Made by a program: the position numbers and the translations under genes | The notes under the pieces: model-generated | Seen by the model: the letters and a program-made list of their open reading frames with translations, nothing else | Told to the model about the DNA's origin: nothing | Database searches by the model: none | Part shown: positions 4,993 to 5,172 of the stretch, in pieces | Layout of the letters: every line of letters starts with the position of its first letter | How positions within the stretch are numbered: the stretch's first letter is position 1 | Assembly (NCBI GenBank): GCA_937952925.1 | Contig: CALFYA010000230.1 | Location: 1-5,172 of the forward strand | DNA length: 5,172 bases | Direction of reading: 5' to 3' | Source: an uncultured Moraxellaceae bacterium | GTDB taxonomy: Bacteria; Pseudomonadota; Gammaproteobacteria; Pseudomonadales; Moraxellaceae

Positions 4993-5172
4993 ATGTTGAC
5001 TCAGCAACACGACAATAGGCAGTCAGCAGCTAAAGCTTTTTGGGAGCGCATGGCTCAACTGATCGGCAATGAAGAGCCATTTGCATGGGCTGCACGCCAC
5101 GGCATCAATAAATCAACGTTTCAAAGCGCAAAAGAGCGTGGAAACAAGCCCTTAAGCAAAACAATTGAGAAG
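4993..5172 (+). CDS. Phage repressor, N-terminal part (C-type immunity repressor), truncated by the right edge
   Basis: Sixty codons are visible with no stop before the window edge. The start is clear: GAGGAG (4981-4986) lies 6 nt before the ATG. The sequence AAKAFWERMAQLIGNEEPFAWAARHGINKSTFQSAKERGNKPLSK (residues 12-56, quoted here only to name its parts: WERMAQLIG, EEPFAWAARHGI, NKSTFQSAKERG) resembles the N-terminal HTH of repressors in Mu-like phages. In those, 'PFAWAARxGINKxTF' forms the helix-turn-helix and an S24-type or other oligomerisation domain often follows. The C-terminal half is outside the window, so the full type cannot be stated. Its position, divergent from ner across an operator array, matches Mu c. 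It would keep the lysogen quiet by blocking the early promoter and probably regulates itself. Confidence 0.8.
   Translation, partial: MLTQQHDNRQSAAKAFWERMAQLIGNEEPFAWAARHGINKSTFQSAKERGNKPLSKTIEK

Overview
The window reads as the left-end (immunity plus early) region of a Mu-like, B3/BcepMu-type transposable prophage. The host is most likely a Gram-negative proteobacterium. The evidence for that is the family memberships, the roughly half-G+C composition and the AGGAG-type ribosome binding sites. I cannot name the genus. The sequence is oriented opposite to the usual Mu map: the repressor gene points right (+ strand) and the early operon points left (- strand). The phage left end (attL) should therefore lie to the right of the window, beyond the repressor, and the rest of the phage to the left.

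Layout from right to left. At 4993-5172 (+) is the N-terminal part of a probable C-type repressor, cut by the window edge. At 4755-4992 is a 238-bp divergent control region. It holds a good sigma70-type early promoter facing left, a candidate extended -10 promoter facing right, about eight copies of a TTTTGCATAC-like half-site in both orientations, and two hairpins in the early leader. The early operon then runs leftward. It begins with a Ner-like regulator (4494-4754), the MuA-type DDE transposase (2338-4497, ATGA overlap with ner) and the MuB-type AAA+ ATPase (1525-2286). A double winged-helix protein (856-1512), a small coiled-coil/transmembrane protein (552-863), an HTH protein with a cysteine-rich tail (227-559) and the start of a short conserved phage protein (1-230) follow.

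The genes work together as follows. The repressor and Ner would compete for the operator array and set the lysogeny/early-expression switch. MuA cuts and joins the phage ends. MuB binds target DNA and stimulates MuA. The four downstream genes are semi-essential early functions that adjust transcription or host physiology. They are packed with overlaps of 4-8 bp, so they are probably translationally coupled.

The best non-routine signal is an intrinsic-terminator-like hairpin sitting exactly on the tnpA stop codon, ahead of tnpB. It could work as a translation-dependent attenuator that sets the A:B ratio. The operator array and the internally duplicated winged-helix protein are the other points worth a look. 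I see no tRNA, rRNA, CRISPR array, insertion sequence or clearly unprecedented defence system here.
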